Notes under the pieces: model-generated
Told to the model about the DNA's origin: nothing
Seen by the model: the letters and a program-made list of their open reading frames with translations, nothing else
The model's database searches: none
In this document: piece by piece, positions 36,292-45,212 of the stretch
How positions within the stretch are numbered: the stretch's first letter is position 1
Layout: each line of letters starts with the position of its first letter
Made by a program: the position numbers and the translations under genes
Assembly: GCA_903906315.1 (NCBI GenBank)
Contig: CAIVJW010000123.1
Span: 1 to 64,000 of the forward strand
DNA: 64,000 nt
Direction of reading: 5' to 3'
DNA from: an uncultured delta proteobacterium
GTDB taxonomy: Bacteria; Myxococcota_A; Polyangia; Polyangiales; Polyangiaceae

Positions 36292-39200
36292 CTAGCGGCG
36301 GCGGCGGCGCGCCAGGCCCATCGCGGCGAGCGCGAGGCCGAACGCGGCGAAGGCGCCTTCGTCGTTCGAGGAGCCGGTGCTCGACACCGCGCACGCGCCG
36401 TTGCCGGACGCGACCACGCTCGAGCACTTCTTCTCCTCGCAGAGCGCGCTTTCGCACTCGTTTGCCGCGGCGCAGAGCGCGCCTTCCGGCTGCTTCGGCG
36501 TGCAGGCGCCCGCCCTGCAGTAGTCGGCTGCCGGGCACTCGGCGTCCGTCGTGCAGCCCGTCGTCGGCGCGCACTTCTGCGTCGTGAGGTCGCACTTCGT
36601 TGTCCGGCACTCGGAGTCCGCGTTGCACGGACCGTCGCCCGGGAGCAGGCCGCAGGTGTCGTCCTTCGTGTCGCAGACCCCCGCCTTGCAGACGCGAGCG
36701 CCCACGGCGTCGTCGCAGGTCGAGACGTTCGGCGGCACCTTCGGCAGGTGCGATCCGTTGTCGAGCTTCGCGTGGCAGACGCCGGCCGCTCCGCCGACGC
36801 CGTCGCACCACTCGGTGGCGGCGCAGTCCGCGTCGAGGTGGCAGCCCTGCAGGCAGGTGCCGCTGCCGACGTCGCAGATCGGGCCCTTCGGGTTGCCCTT
36901 GCAGTCCGCGTCCGAGGCGCACTTGTCGCACGAGCCGCTCAGGCAGAGCGGCGCGTCGGCCTTGGCGCAGGCGTGCTTGGCGCCGCTGTCGAGATCGCCG
37001 TCGCACGGGACGCACGTCGACGTCGGCGCGTCGCAGATCGGCTTCGCGTCGGTGCACTTCGTCGCGTTCTTCGCGGTGCACTCGACGCACGCGCCGGAGT
37101 TGACGTCGCACACCGGCTTCTGGCTCGGGCACTCCGAGTCCTTCTTGCAGCCCGTGGGGGCGCCGCAGAGGCCGTTCGTGCACACGCCCGATCGGCAGAT
37201 GACGCCGCCGTCGGCGCCCGTGCAGGGCCCGTCGCCGTCGGCGAGGCCGCACTTGTCGTCCGCGGGATCGCAGACCGCGCTCGCGCAGACGAGCTTGGCC
37301 GCGTCGGCGGTGCACTTCCCGTCGAGCGTCGGCGACGAGTGCGGCGCGTCCTTGGGCATCGCCGCGCCGTTCGCGAGCTTCGGCTTGCACGTGTGCGAGC
37401 TCTCCTCGCACCAGTCGCCGTTCGAGCAGTCCGCGTCGACGTTGCAGCCCGTCTTGGGCTCGCACAGGCCGTTGACGCTGCACTTGCCCGAGCGGCATGC
37501 GCCCGGATCCTGCTGCGTGCACGGGCCGCTGCCGTCCGCGTAGCCGCAGAGGTTGTCCTTGTCGCAGACGCCGCTCGTGCAGACGAGCTTGCCGGCGTCC
37601 GCCGTGCAGGTGCCGTCGAGCGTCGGGCCCTGGTGGGGCGGGTCCGTCGGCATCGGCTGGCTGTTGGGCAGCGTCGGCGTGCACGTGTGCGTGCCGATGT
37701 TGCACCAGTTGCCGGCGGCGCAGTCGCCGTCGACGTTGCAGCCGCCCGCGGGCTGGCAGAGCCCGTTCGCGCTGCAGGCGCCCGACCGGCAGACGCTGCC
37801 GGCGTTCTGCGGCGTGCACGGTCCGTCGCCGTCCGCGTAGCCGCACAGGTTGTCCTTGCCGTCGCAGACGCCGCTCGTGCAGACGAGCGCCCCCGCTTCC
37901 GGGGTGCACGTGCCGTCGAGGGTCGGCTGCGCGTGCGGCGGATCGACCGGGACCGGCTGGCCGTTGGGCAGCGTGGCCGCGCACGCGTGCACGCTCTCGT
38001 TGCACCACTCGCCCTGGGGGCAGTCGCCGTCGACGTTGCAGCCGGCGGCCGGCTTGCAGAGGCCGTCCTGGCCGCAGGACTTGGAGCGGCACACGACGGC
38101 CGCGTTCTGGGCATCGCAGGGGCCGGTCCCGTCGGCGTAGCCGCAGAGGCCGTCGTTCGCGTCGCACACGAGGCTGATGCACACGAGCTTGCCGGCTTCC
38201 GGCGTGCAGGTGCCATCGAGCGTCGGGGTCTTGTGCGGCGGGTCGCTCGGCACCGGCTGGCCGTTGTCGAGCGTCGGGCTGCATGCGTGGCTCTGGATGT
38301 TGCACCACGTGAACGGGCCGCAGTCGCCGTCGACGTTGCAGCCGCCCTGCGGCATGCAGGTGCTGGCGATGCTGCACGCGCCCGAGCGGCACACCGAGCC
38401 GCCGTTCGCCTTCGTGCAGGGGCCGTCGTCGTTGGCGTAGCCGCACTTGTCGTCGGCCGCGTCGCAGACGCCGCTCGTGCAGGTCAGCGTCGCCGCCGCC
38501 TGCGTGCACTTGCCGTTCAGCGTCGGGTTCTGGTGCGGCGGATCGCTCGGGACGCCGAGGCCGTTGGCGAGCTTGGGCGTGCAGGTGTGCGTGCCCTCGT
38601 TGCACCAGTTGCCGTTCGAGCAGTCCGCGTCGACGTTGCAGCCGCCAGCCGGCTCGCAGAGCCCGTTGGCGCTGCACGATCCGGAGCGGCAGACGTTCGC
38701 GCCGTTCTGCTGGGTGCAGGGGCCGTCGCCCGTCGCGTAGCCGCACTTGTCGTCGGCCACGTCGCAGACGCCGCTCGTGCAGGTCAGCGTCGCCGCCGCC
38801 TGCGTGCACTTGCCGTTCAGCGTCGGGTTCTGGTGCGGCGCGTCCGTCGGGACGGAGAGGCCGTTGCCGAGCGTCGGCGTGCACGCGTGCGTCGCCATCG
38901 CGCACCAGTTGCCGTTCGAGCAGTCGGCGTCGACGTTGCACCCGCCCGAGGGCTGGCACAGGCCGTTGGCGCTGCACTTGCTCGATCGGCAGACGGTCGC
39001 GCCGTTCTGCTGCGTGCACGGGCCGTCGCCGTCGAGGTAGCCGCAGAGGTCGTCCTTGGTGTCGCAGACGCCGCTCGTGCAGACGAGCGTGCCGGCCGCC
39101 GCCGAGCACTTGCCGTCGAGCGTCGGGGTCTTGTGCGGCGGGTCGCTCGGGACGGGCTTGCCGTTGGCGAGCGTCGGCGTGCACGTGTGCGCCCCGACGT

Positions 39201-42198
39201 TGCACCAGTTGCCGGCCGAGCAGTCGCCGTCGACGTTGCAGCCGCCAGCCGGCTCGCAGAGCCCGTTGACGCTGCAGGCGCCGGATCGGCAGACCTTGAT
39301 CGCGTCTTGCTTGGTGCAGGGCCCCTCTCCGACGTCGTAGCCGCAGAGGTTGTCCTTGGTGTCGCAGACGCCGCTCGTGCAGACGAGCGCGCTCGCCTGG
39401 GGCGTGCAGGTGCCGTCGAGCGTCGGGCTCTGGTGGGGCGGGTCGCTCGGGACGGGCTTGCCGTTGGCGAGCGTCGGCGTGCACGTGTGCGTCGCGATCG
39501 CGCACCAGTTGCCCGCCGAGCAGTCGCCGTCGATGTTGCAGCTGCCGGCCGCCATGCAGGTGCCGGCGACGCTGCACACGGTCGAGCGGCAGACCGTCGC
39601 CTGGTTCGCCTTCGTGCAGGGGCCGTCGCCGTTCGCGTAGCCGCACTTGCTGTCGGCGAGGTCGCAGACCTTCGCCTGGCACACGAGCGTCGCGGCCGCG
39701 GCGGTGCAGGTGCCGTTCAGCGTCGGGTTCTTGTGCGGCGGGTCGTTCGGCATCGCCTGGCCGTTCGGGTACGGCGCCGTGCAGGTGTGCGTGTTCTCGA
39801 AGCAGAAGCCGCCGGCGCAGTCGCCGTCGACGTTGCAGCCGCCGGCCGGCTCGCAGGTGCCATCGACGCTGCACGCGGTGGATCGGCACACGGTCGCGCC
39901 GTTCTGTTGCGTGCAGGGGCCGACGCCCACCGGGAAGCCGCACTTGTCGTCGCTCGCGTCACAGACGCCGCCCGCACAGACGAGGAGCGCCGCCGCGGCG
40001 GTGCACTTCCCGTTCAGCGTGGGGCCCGAGTGGGGCGCGTCCGTCGGCATCGCCGTGCCGTTCGGGACCTTGGCCGTGCAGGTGTGCGTGGTCTCGAAGC
40101 ACCACGTGCCGCCGCCGCAGTCCGCGTCGACGTTGCAGCCGCCGGCCGGCTCGCAGAGCCCGTTGGCGCTGCACGCCGCGCTGCGGCAGACGACGGCCGC
40201 GTTCTGCTGAGTGCAGGGGCCGCGGTTGACGTCGTAGCCGCACTTCAGGTCCGGATCACAGACGGCCGATCGGCACACGGTCGCGCCGTTCTGCGCCGTG
40301 CACGGGCCGTCCCCGTTGAGGTAGCCGCACAGGTTGTCCTTGGTGTCGCAGACCGCGCTCGTGCAGACGAGCGTGCCGGCGGCCGCGGAGCAGGTGCCGT
40401 TCAGCGTCGGGTTCTGGTGGGGCGGGTCGGTCGGGATCGCGACGCCGTTCGCGAGCTTCGGCGCGCACACGTGCTGGGACTCGTTGCACCACAGGCCCGC
40501 ACCGCAGTCGGCGTCGACGTTGCAGCCGCCCGCAGGCTGGCAGAGGCCGTTCACGCTGCACGAGGTGGACCGGCACACCACGCCGCCGTTGCCGGCGGTG
40601 CAGGGGCCGTCGCCGTTCGCGTAGCCGCACTTGCCGTCCGGATCGCAGACGCCCGATCGGCAGACGACGGCCGCGTTGGCCTGCGTGCAGGTGCCGTCGC
40701 CGTTCGCGTAGCCGCACTTGAGGTCCGGGTCGCAGACGGCCGACCGGCAGACGACCGCGGCGTTCGCGTTGGTGCACGGCCCGCTCTTGTTCAGGAACCC
40801 GCACTTGCTGTCGCCCACGTCGCAGACGGCGCTCGTGCAGACGAGCGCGCCGGCGGCGGCGTTGCAGGTGCCGTTCAGCGTCGGGTTCGCGTGCGCCGCG
40901 TCGATCGGCATGGCCGTCCCGTTCGGGAGCGTCGGGAGGCAGGCCGCCACCGGCGAGATGTGGCACCAGTTGCCGGCCTGGCAGTCCGAGTCCGCGTAGC
41001 ACCCGATGATCGTCGTGACCTTCGAGCCGTAGAGCGGGCTGACGGCCGTCGCGTAGATGTCGTAGTCGCCCTGGGTGACGACCCCGGTCGCGCCGGCGTT
41101 GATGTTCAGCGTGATCGTGTAGGTGCCCGAGGCGCCGGCCTTGAGCGCGCCGATCGTGCACTGGACGAGGCCCACGTTGCCGGCACCCGGGTCGGTGCAC
41201 GTGAGGCCGGGCGCGTTCAGCGACACGAACGTCGTGTTCGGTGGCGTGTTGAAGTCGACCTTCACGCCGGCCGCGTCCGTCGGCGACCCGTCCTTGTAGT
41301 TGAGCGTGTAGGTGATGTTGGTGCCGGCGTTCGCGGCCTTGGGCGCGGTCGCCGCGACGAACAGACCGGGCACCGACGTGCCGACGCTGTCGACGTACAC
41401 CTGACCGTAGTGGCCGCCGAGCGAGCAGCCGGCGCCGATGATCTCGAGCTGGACGCTGTCACCCGCCTTGATCCCCGCCCCACCGGGGATGTCGATGAGC
41501 GTCCAGTCCGTGTAGTAGATGTTGTTCGAGACCTTCCACGCCACGCCCGGCTGGGCGCTGAAGTTGAAGTCCTGATAGAGCACCTTGGCCGTCGTCAGGT
41601 TCGTCAGCTGGACGTAGAAGTACGGCTGTTCGGTCTGCGCGTGGTTCGGGTTCTCGAGGACCGGCGCGAGCGTCGCGCGCACGTGGATCTGTCCGTCGGA
41701 GGGGTCGATGTCGCCCGCGCCGACGGTCATCGTCTGCGTGAGCGTGTTGACGTTGCGGCCGTGGTTGTTCGTGTTGTTGCTGAGGCCCTGGCCATTGACG
41801 ATGGCGACCTTGTTGCCGAACTTCGGCCAGCGGAAGGTCGCGCCCGCCCCGAGGCCGGGGTCGGTCTGCGTCTCCGGCCCGCCGGGCGCGTTGAGCGTGA
41901 TCGTCAGCGGATCGCCGCCCGCCGTGAGGTTAAGCCCGGCCTTGGTCTGCGGCGTCTGCAGCGTGATGCCCAAGTTCTGGTTCGTGAGCACCGTCCAGCT
42001 CGGCGGCGGCTGGCCGGCCGTGCCGGTCTCGAAGCCGCCGTTCAGGAACACGGCGCTCGCGGCCTCGCCGGTGTGCTCGTGCCCATCGCCCGGCGCGGGG
42101 GCCTGTTGGGTGCCGCCTCCCTGCGCGCAAGCGGTCAACGCGACCGCCGCCGCGAGGCCCGCGAGCCGACCCCAGAGCGGGGTGGCGCGCCGTTTCAC
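36292..42198 (-). CDS. Giant Cys-rich repeat lipoprotein with C-terminal anchor
   Basis: 1968 residues from GTG 42198, preceded by AAGGAAG and GGAG. Lipobox LTAC at Cys24. An N-terminal beta-rich region (about 45-300: FLNGGFETG, then YFYVQLTNL) and a DUF11-like domain (about 310-395) lead into twelve Cys-rich repeats of about 100 residues, each opening GCNVDADC and holding CTSGVCD, CGY, GDGPCT, VCRS and C motifs. More divergent Cys-rich modules follow. The end is a hydrophobic helix plus RRRRR (GAFAAFGLALAAMGLA), like a MYXO-CTERM sorting tail. Having both a lipobox and such a tail is odd. Probably a surface or matrix protein. It lies 62 bp after the OmpA-like gene on the same strand. Confidence 0.9.
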   Translation of the reverse strand: MKRRATPLWGRLAGLAAAVALTACAQGGGTQQAPAPGDGHEHTGEAASAVFLNGGFETGTAGQPPPSWTVLTNQNLGITLQTPQTKAGLNLTAGGDPLTITLNAPGGPETQTDPGLGAGATFRWPKFGNKVAIVNGQGLSNNTNNHGRNVNTLTQTMTVGAGDIDPSDGQIHVRATLAPVLENPNHAQTEQPYFYVQLTNLTTAKVLYQDFNFSAQPGVAWKVSNNIYYTDWTLIDIPGGAGIKAGDSVQLEIIGAGCSLGGHYGQVYVDSVGTSVPGLFVAATAPKAANAGTNITYTLNYKDGSPTDAAGVKVDFNTPPNTTFVSLNAPGLTCTDPGAGNVGLVQCTIGALKAGASGTYTITLNINAGATGVVTQGDYDIYATAVSPLYGSKVTTIIGCYADSDCQAGNWCHISPVAACLPTLPNGTAMPIDAAHANPTLNGTCNAAAGALVCTSAVCDVGDSKCGFLNKSGPCTNANAAVVCRSAVCDPDLKCGYANGDGTCTQANAAVVCRSGVCDPDGKCGYANGDGPCTAGNGGVVCRSTSCSVNGLCQPAGGCNVDADCGAGLWCNESQHVCAPKLANGVAIPTDPPHQNPTLNGTCSAAAGTLVCTSAVCDTKDNLCGYLNGDGPCTAQNGATVCRSAVCDPDLKCGYDVNRGPCTQQNAAVVCRSAACSANGLCEPAGGCNVDADCGGGTWCFETTHTCTAKVPNGTAMPTDAPHSGPTLNGKCTAAAALLVCAGGVCDASDDKCGFPVGVGPCTQQNGATVCRSTACSVDGTCEPAGGCNVDGDCAGGFCFENTHTCTAPYPNGQAMPNDPPHKNPTLNGTCTAAAATLVCQAKVCDLADSKCGYANGDGPCTKANQATVCRSTVCSVAGTCMAAGSCNIDGDCSAGNWCAIATHTCTPTLANGKPVPSDPPHQSPTLDGTCTPQASALVCTSGVCDTKDNLCGYDVGEGPCTKQDAIKVCRSGACSVNGLCEPAGGCNVDGDCSAGNWCNVGAHTCTPTLANGKPVPSDPPHKTPTLDGKCSAAAGTLVCTSGVCDTKDDLCGYLDGDGPCTQQNGATVCRSSKCSANGLCQPSGGCNVDADCSNGNWCAMATHACTPTLGNGLSVPTDAPHQNPTLNGKCTQAAATLTCTSGVCDVADDKCGYATGDGPCTQQNGANVCRSGSCSANGLCEPAGGCNVDADCSNGNWCNEGTHTCTPKLANGLGVPSDPPHQNPTLNGKCTQAAATLTCTSGVCDAADDKCGYANDDGPCTKANGGSVCRSGACSIASTCMPQGGCNVDGDCGPFTWCNIQSHACSPTLDNGQPVPSDPPHKTPTLDGTCTPEAGKLVCISLVCDANDGLCGYADGTGPCDAQNAAVVCRSKSCGQDGLCKPAAGCNVDGDCPQGEWCNESVHACAATLPNGQPVPVDPPHAQPTLDGTCTPEAGALVCTSGVCDGKDNLCGYADGDGPCTPQNAGSVCRSGACSANGLCQPAGGCNVDGDCAAGNWCNIGTHTCTPTLPNSQPMPTDPPHQGPTLDGTCTADAGKLVCTSGVCDKDNLCGYADGSGPCTQQDPGACRSGKCSVNGLCEPKTGCNVDADCSNGDWCEESSHTCKPKLANGAAMPKDAPHSSPTLDGKCTADAAKLVCASAVCDPADDKCGLADGDGPCTGADGGVICRSGVCTNGLCGAPTGCKKDSECPSQKPVCDVNSGACVECTAKNATKCTDAKPICDAPTSTCVPCDGDLDSGAKHACAKADAPLCLSGSCDKCASDADCKGNPKGPICDVGSGTCLQGCHLDADCAATEWCDGVGGAAGVCHAKLDNGSHLPKVPPNVSTCDDAVGARVCKAGVCDTKDDTCGLLPGDGPCNADSECRTTKCDLTTQKCAPTTGCTTDAECPAADYCRAGACTPKQPEGALCAAANECESALCEEKKCSSVVASGNGACAVSSTGSSNDEGAFAAFGLALAAMGLARRRRR
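37435..40522 (-). repeat. 300-bp coding repeats in the giant lipoprotein gene
   Basis: The anchor GTTGCA (encoding part of GCNVD on the other strand) recurs at 37441, 37735, 38035, 38335, 38635, 38935, 39235, 39535, 39832, 40132 and 40517. Six consecutive intervals are exactly 300 bp. Two neighbouring units are identical over about 80 bp (38461-38540 and 38761-38840). Confidence 0.9.
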
Positions 42199-42260
42199 GG
42201 CTCCACTTCCTTCATCGCGTTCGTGGCCCCCTGGGGCCGTCGTCCATCGGTGTTGCATGA

Positions 42261-44234
42261 CTACTTGGCTCCCTTGGGCTTGCTATCGACCGGCTTCTTG
42301 ACGGGGGTCTTCGCGTCGACGGGCTTCTTCTCGGCAGGCTTCTTGTCGATGGGCTTGGCCACCGCCGGCTTCTTCTCGGCGGGCTTGGCCACCGCCGGCT
42401 TGGCCTCGACGGGCTTCGTCTCGGCCGGCTTGTCGCCGGGCGCCTTCTTCTCGACGATCTTGAACTGCACGCGGCGGTTCTTCTGGCGACCGTCCTCGGT
42501 GTCGTTGCCGGCGATGGGCTGCTCCTGGCCATAGCCCTTCGCCGTCAGGCGGCCCTTGTCGGTGCCGCGCTTGACGAGCGCCGCGACCACGGACGTCGCG
42601 CGCGCCTGGCTGAGCGTCTTGTTCAGCGCCTTGTTGCCGCGATCGTCGGTGTGGCCCTGCACCTCGATCTTGCTGATCTCCGGGTGCTCCTTCAGCACGC
42701 CGGCGACCTCGTCGAGGAGCTTGTCGCTGACCGGCTTGATCGTGGCCTTGGCGGTGTCGAACTGGACCTGCTCGAGGATGAAGATCTCGCTCTCCGCGAC
42801 GCGCACGGTCCTCGGGCAGCCGTTCTTCGCCGGGTCGGCGTCGGCGAGGCCCTTCTCGGCCGGGCATGCGTCCTTTTCGTCGAAGATGCCGTCTCCGTCG
42901 GTGTCGACGAGCGGGCAGCCGTGCTTCTTCGGGTCGCTGCTCGCGACGCCGGCGACGTCGAGACAGGCGTCGTCCTCGTCGAATATGCCGTCCTTGTCGC
43001 GGTCGGAGGGCGGCGGGCAGCCGTGCTTCTTCGGGTCGTTGTTCGCGATGCCGGCGACGTCGGGACAGGCGTCGTCCTCGTCCCAGATGCCGTCCTTGTC
43101 GCGGTCGAGGTGGACGGGACAGCCATTCTTCTTCGGGTCGTCGCTCTTCGGGCCCGGCTGGTCGGGGCAGGCGTCGTCCTCGTCCCAGATGCCGTCCTTG
43201 TCGCGGTCCGATCCCGGCGGACAGCCGTTCTTCTTCGGGTCCTCGTGCTTGACGCCGGCCACCATGGGGCATGCGTCCTTCTCGTCCGGGATCCCGTCGT
43301 GGTCCTTGTCGTGGACGATCTTCACCTCGGGCGTGTACGCGACCATCAGCGCGCCGCGGAGATCCGGGGTGCCGATGCCCGACGACAGGCCCGGGCCGAC
43401 GCCGGCGCCGACCTCGACGTCGCTTATGACCCGATACCGGGCGCCGAACATCAGCTCCGCGTTCGTCGTGCGCTTCTGCACGTCCTTCAGCGTGATCGCG
43501 CCCGTCACCTCGGCGCCGAGCTGCAGGTGACGATTGTCGAGCATGAGCACCCCGACGCCCGCGCCCCAGTTGAGCATCGTGCCCTGTTCGACGCCGGCGA
43601 AGGTCGTCGACCCCGCGATCTGCGGGCCGGCGGCGGCCGACCAGACCAGGCGGTCGATGACGCGGCCGCCGAGCACGAGCTCCGGCAGGCCGCGCACGCT
43701 GCCCGTGCCGACGAACGAGTCGGAGGGCCCGGTCGGGAGCCAGAGCTTGCCGCTGATCGCGACCTGGAAGGCCTCGTCGTACTCGCCGAGGAGCCGCACG
43801 CGGGCGCCGAGGCGGAGGTCTCCGAACTGCGCGCCGTTCGGCGAGCCCCAGGTCGTCGCCCCGCCCGTCGGCGAGTCGCCCGTCTGCGCGACGGCGACGG
43901 GGACGTCGACGTGCACGTACAGGCGGTCCCAGAGGGCGAGGCCGCCATTCAGGTGCAGGTAGAGCTGCCCGCTCACGACGGAGCCGAGCTTCGTGTTGCT
44001 GCCCGTCGTGCGCAGCACGAGCGGGTTGTGGGCGTAGTCGCCCAGCAACATGACGTGCGGTGTCATCTTGCCGGCCACGAACGGGGACTGGACGCCGAAC
44101 ATCCGGTCGCCGGCCGGTGCCGGGTCGAACCGGTTTAGCGCGAGCCCGCCGCTCTGGGCCAGGGCCGAGCTCGGAGCCGCAGCGGCGACGGCGACGGCCG
44201 CGCCGAGGGACCATTTTCGAAACCACGTCCGCAT
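42261..44234 (-). CDS. OmpA-family outer-membrane protein with TSP type-3 repeats
   Basis: 657 residues. A signal peptide ends SSALA|QSGG. A transmembrane beta-barrel-like region follows (about 27-330, alternating strands such as LYLHLNGGLALWDRLYVHVDV). Then come five calcium-binding thrombospondin type-3 repeats of the DRDKDGIWDEDDACPD kind; in the fourth the Pro after Cys is Leu. The OmpA peptidoglycan-binding domain (about 475-595) has FDTAKATIKPVSDKLLDEVA and EVQGHTDDRGN. The last 60 residues are a Lys/Pro/Ala repeat tail beyond the OmpA fold. GAGGA eight bases upstream supports the ATG. Probably links outer membrane and cell wall, cotranscribed with the giant lipoprotein. Confidence 0.94.
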   Translation of the reverse strand: MRTWFRKWSLGAAVAVAAAAPSSALAQSGGLALNRFDPAPAGDRMFGVQSPFVAGKMTPHVMLLGDYAHNPLVLRTTGSNTKLGSVVSGQLYLHLNGGLALWDRLYVHVDVPVAVAQTGDSPTGGATTWGSPNGAQFGDLRLGARVRLLGEYDEAFQVAISGKLWLPTGPSDSFVGTGSVRGLPELVLGGRVIDRLVWSAAAGPQIAGSTTFAGVEQGTMLNWGAGVGVLMLDNRHLQLGAEVTGAITLKDVQKRTTNAELMFGARYRVISDVEVGAGVGPGLSSGIGTPDLRGALMVAYTPEVKIVHDKDHDGIPDEKDACPMVAGVKHEDPKKNGCPPGSDRDKDGIWDEDDACPDQPGPKSDDPKKNGCPVHLDRDKDGIWDEDDACPDVAGIANNDPKKHGCPPPSDRDKDGIFDEDDACLDVAGVASSDPKKHGCPLVDTDGDGIFDEKDACPAEKGLADADPAKNGCPRTVRVAESEIFILEQVQFDTAKATIKPVSDKLLDEVAGVLKEHPEISKIEVQGHTDDRGNKALNKTLSQARATSVVAALVKRGTDKGRLTAKGYGQEQPIAGNDTEDGRQKNRRVQFKIVEKKAPGDKPAETKPVEAKPAVAKPAEKKPAVAKPIDKKPAEKKPVDAKTPVKKPVDSKPKGAK

Positions 44235-44520
44235 GGGATGGGTCCTCGTCTCGAGGTGGAAGAAAGGCCGCACAAGCGGGGCTCGTGCGCAGGAACGCGC
44301 CCGGAGGGAGCTCCAGACGCAGACGATTACGCTAGCCGGCGCCGAGCCTCGCCGGATGGAAATTCGTCATTCCGGTGCGCAGGGCGGCATCGCCGAGCTC
44401 CCCCAAGTGCGGCCTCTCCGAGAGCGCTCGGCCTTCGTTACCCGTACAAGAATCGAACGGCCGCGCGCGCGTGACGCTCGTCGGCGTCGGCGCCGGCCGC
44501 GGAGCGCGGACGCCGGCAAG
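44235..44520. other. Divergent regulatory gap between ompA-like and rdgC-like genes
   Basis: About 290 bp without a gene. On the minus strand TAGCGT (about 44337-44332) may serve the OmpA-like gene. The plus-strand promoter lies just beyond, at 44521-44549. I see no other structure. Confidence 0.45.
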
Positions 44521-44549
44521 TTGACCTTCTCGCCGCCGAGGGCTACCCG
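44521..44549 (+). promoter_or_regulatory. Candidate promoter of the rdgC-like pair
   Basis: TTGACC (44521-44526), 17 bp, TACCCG (44544-44549). GGAGG at about 44561-44565 and GTG at 44574 follow in correct order, one of the clearest promoter/ribosome-site pairs in the window. Confidence 0.5.
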
Positions 44550-44573
44550 GTGCGCTCGCACGGAGGTCGCCGC

Positions 44574-45209
44574 GTGGGAGCTCTCAAGGGAACCATCTCG
44601 TACACGAAGCTCTTCTTGCGGGGAGAGGGGCCCAAGGTCGTCGACGACGACCTCGTCGACCGCGTGCGGCTGCGGGCGTTCCGGCCGCTCGACGCGTCCG
44701 AGGACGACGAGCAGCGCGCCGGCTGGGTCGCGATCGACAACCCGTTCGACTTCGTGATCGATCGCACGAAGATGCTCTACGGCCCGTACCTGAACCTCGG
44801 CCTGCGCGTCGACCGCTGGCGCATCCCGGCGCCGCTCTTCAAGGCGCACTTCGCCGAGGCCGAGCGCGCGCACCTCGCCGAGCGCGGCCGCGAGAAGCTC
44901 TCTCGCCGCGAGAAGGACGAGCTCAAGACCTTCGTGCAGAAGCGCCTGCGCAAGATGCTCGTGCCGAGCATGAAGGTCGTCGACCTGTCGTGGAACCTCG
45001 ACACCGGCGTCGTGCGCTTCTGGTCGGGCGCGTCGGCGATGCACGATCTCCTCGGCGAGCTCTTCGACGCGAGCTTCGGGAAGTCGCTCGTGCCCGAGAG
45101 CCCGTACACGGCGGGCGCGGCGCTCGGCCTGTCGGACGCGGAGCTCGACCGGTTCGACCAGCTGGACCCGACGGTCTTTCACGCGGAACCCGCCGAGCGG
45201 GAGGGCTGA
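44574..45209 (+). CDS. RdgC-like protein, N-terminal half
   Basis: 211 residues from GTG 44574, chosen because GGAGG lies upstream and the protein then starts GALKGTISYTKLF, matching the opening of RdgC (FFKGTLSFTRF). Further family-like blocks: AGWVAIDNPFDF, LNLGLRVDRWRIPAPLFKAH, REKDELKTFVQKRL and MKVVDLSWNLDTGVVRFWS. RdgC is a ring-shaped DNA-binding protein that limits RecA. Here the product ends before the second half of the ring domain, which is encoded by the next gene three bases on. Translational coupling is likely. Confidence 0.75.
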   Translation: MGALKGTISYTKLFLRGEGPKVVDDDLVDRVRLRAFRPLDASEDDEQRAGWVAIDNPFDFVIDRTKMLYGPYLNLGLRVDRWRIPAPLFKAHFAEAERAHLAERGREKLSRREKDELKTFVQKRLRKMLVPSMKVVDLSWNLDTGVVRFWSGASAMHDLLGELFDASFGKSLVPESPYTAGAALGLSDAELDRFDQLDPTVFHAEPAEREG

Positions 45210-45212
45210 GCC

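Noticed and set aside
36283-42534. A 2083-codon plus-strand frame antisense to the giant Cys-rich gene, and a series of shorter frames there repeating about every 300 bp
   Set aside because: They mirror the repeats of the real gene; the minus-strand product has signal, domains and anchor.
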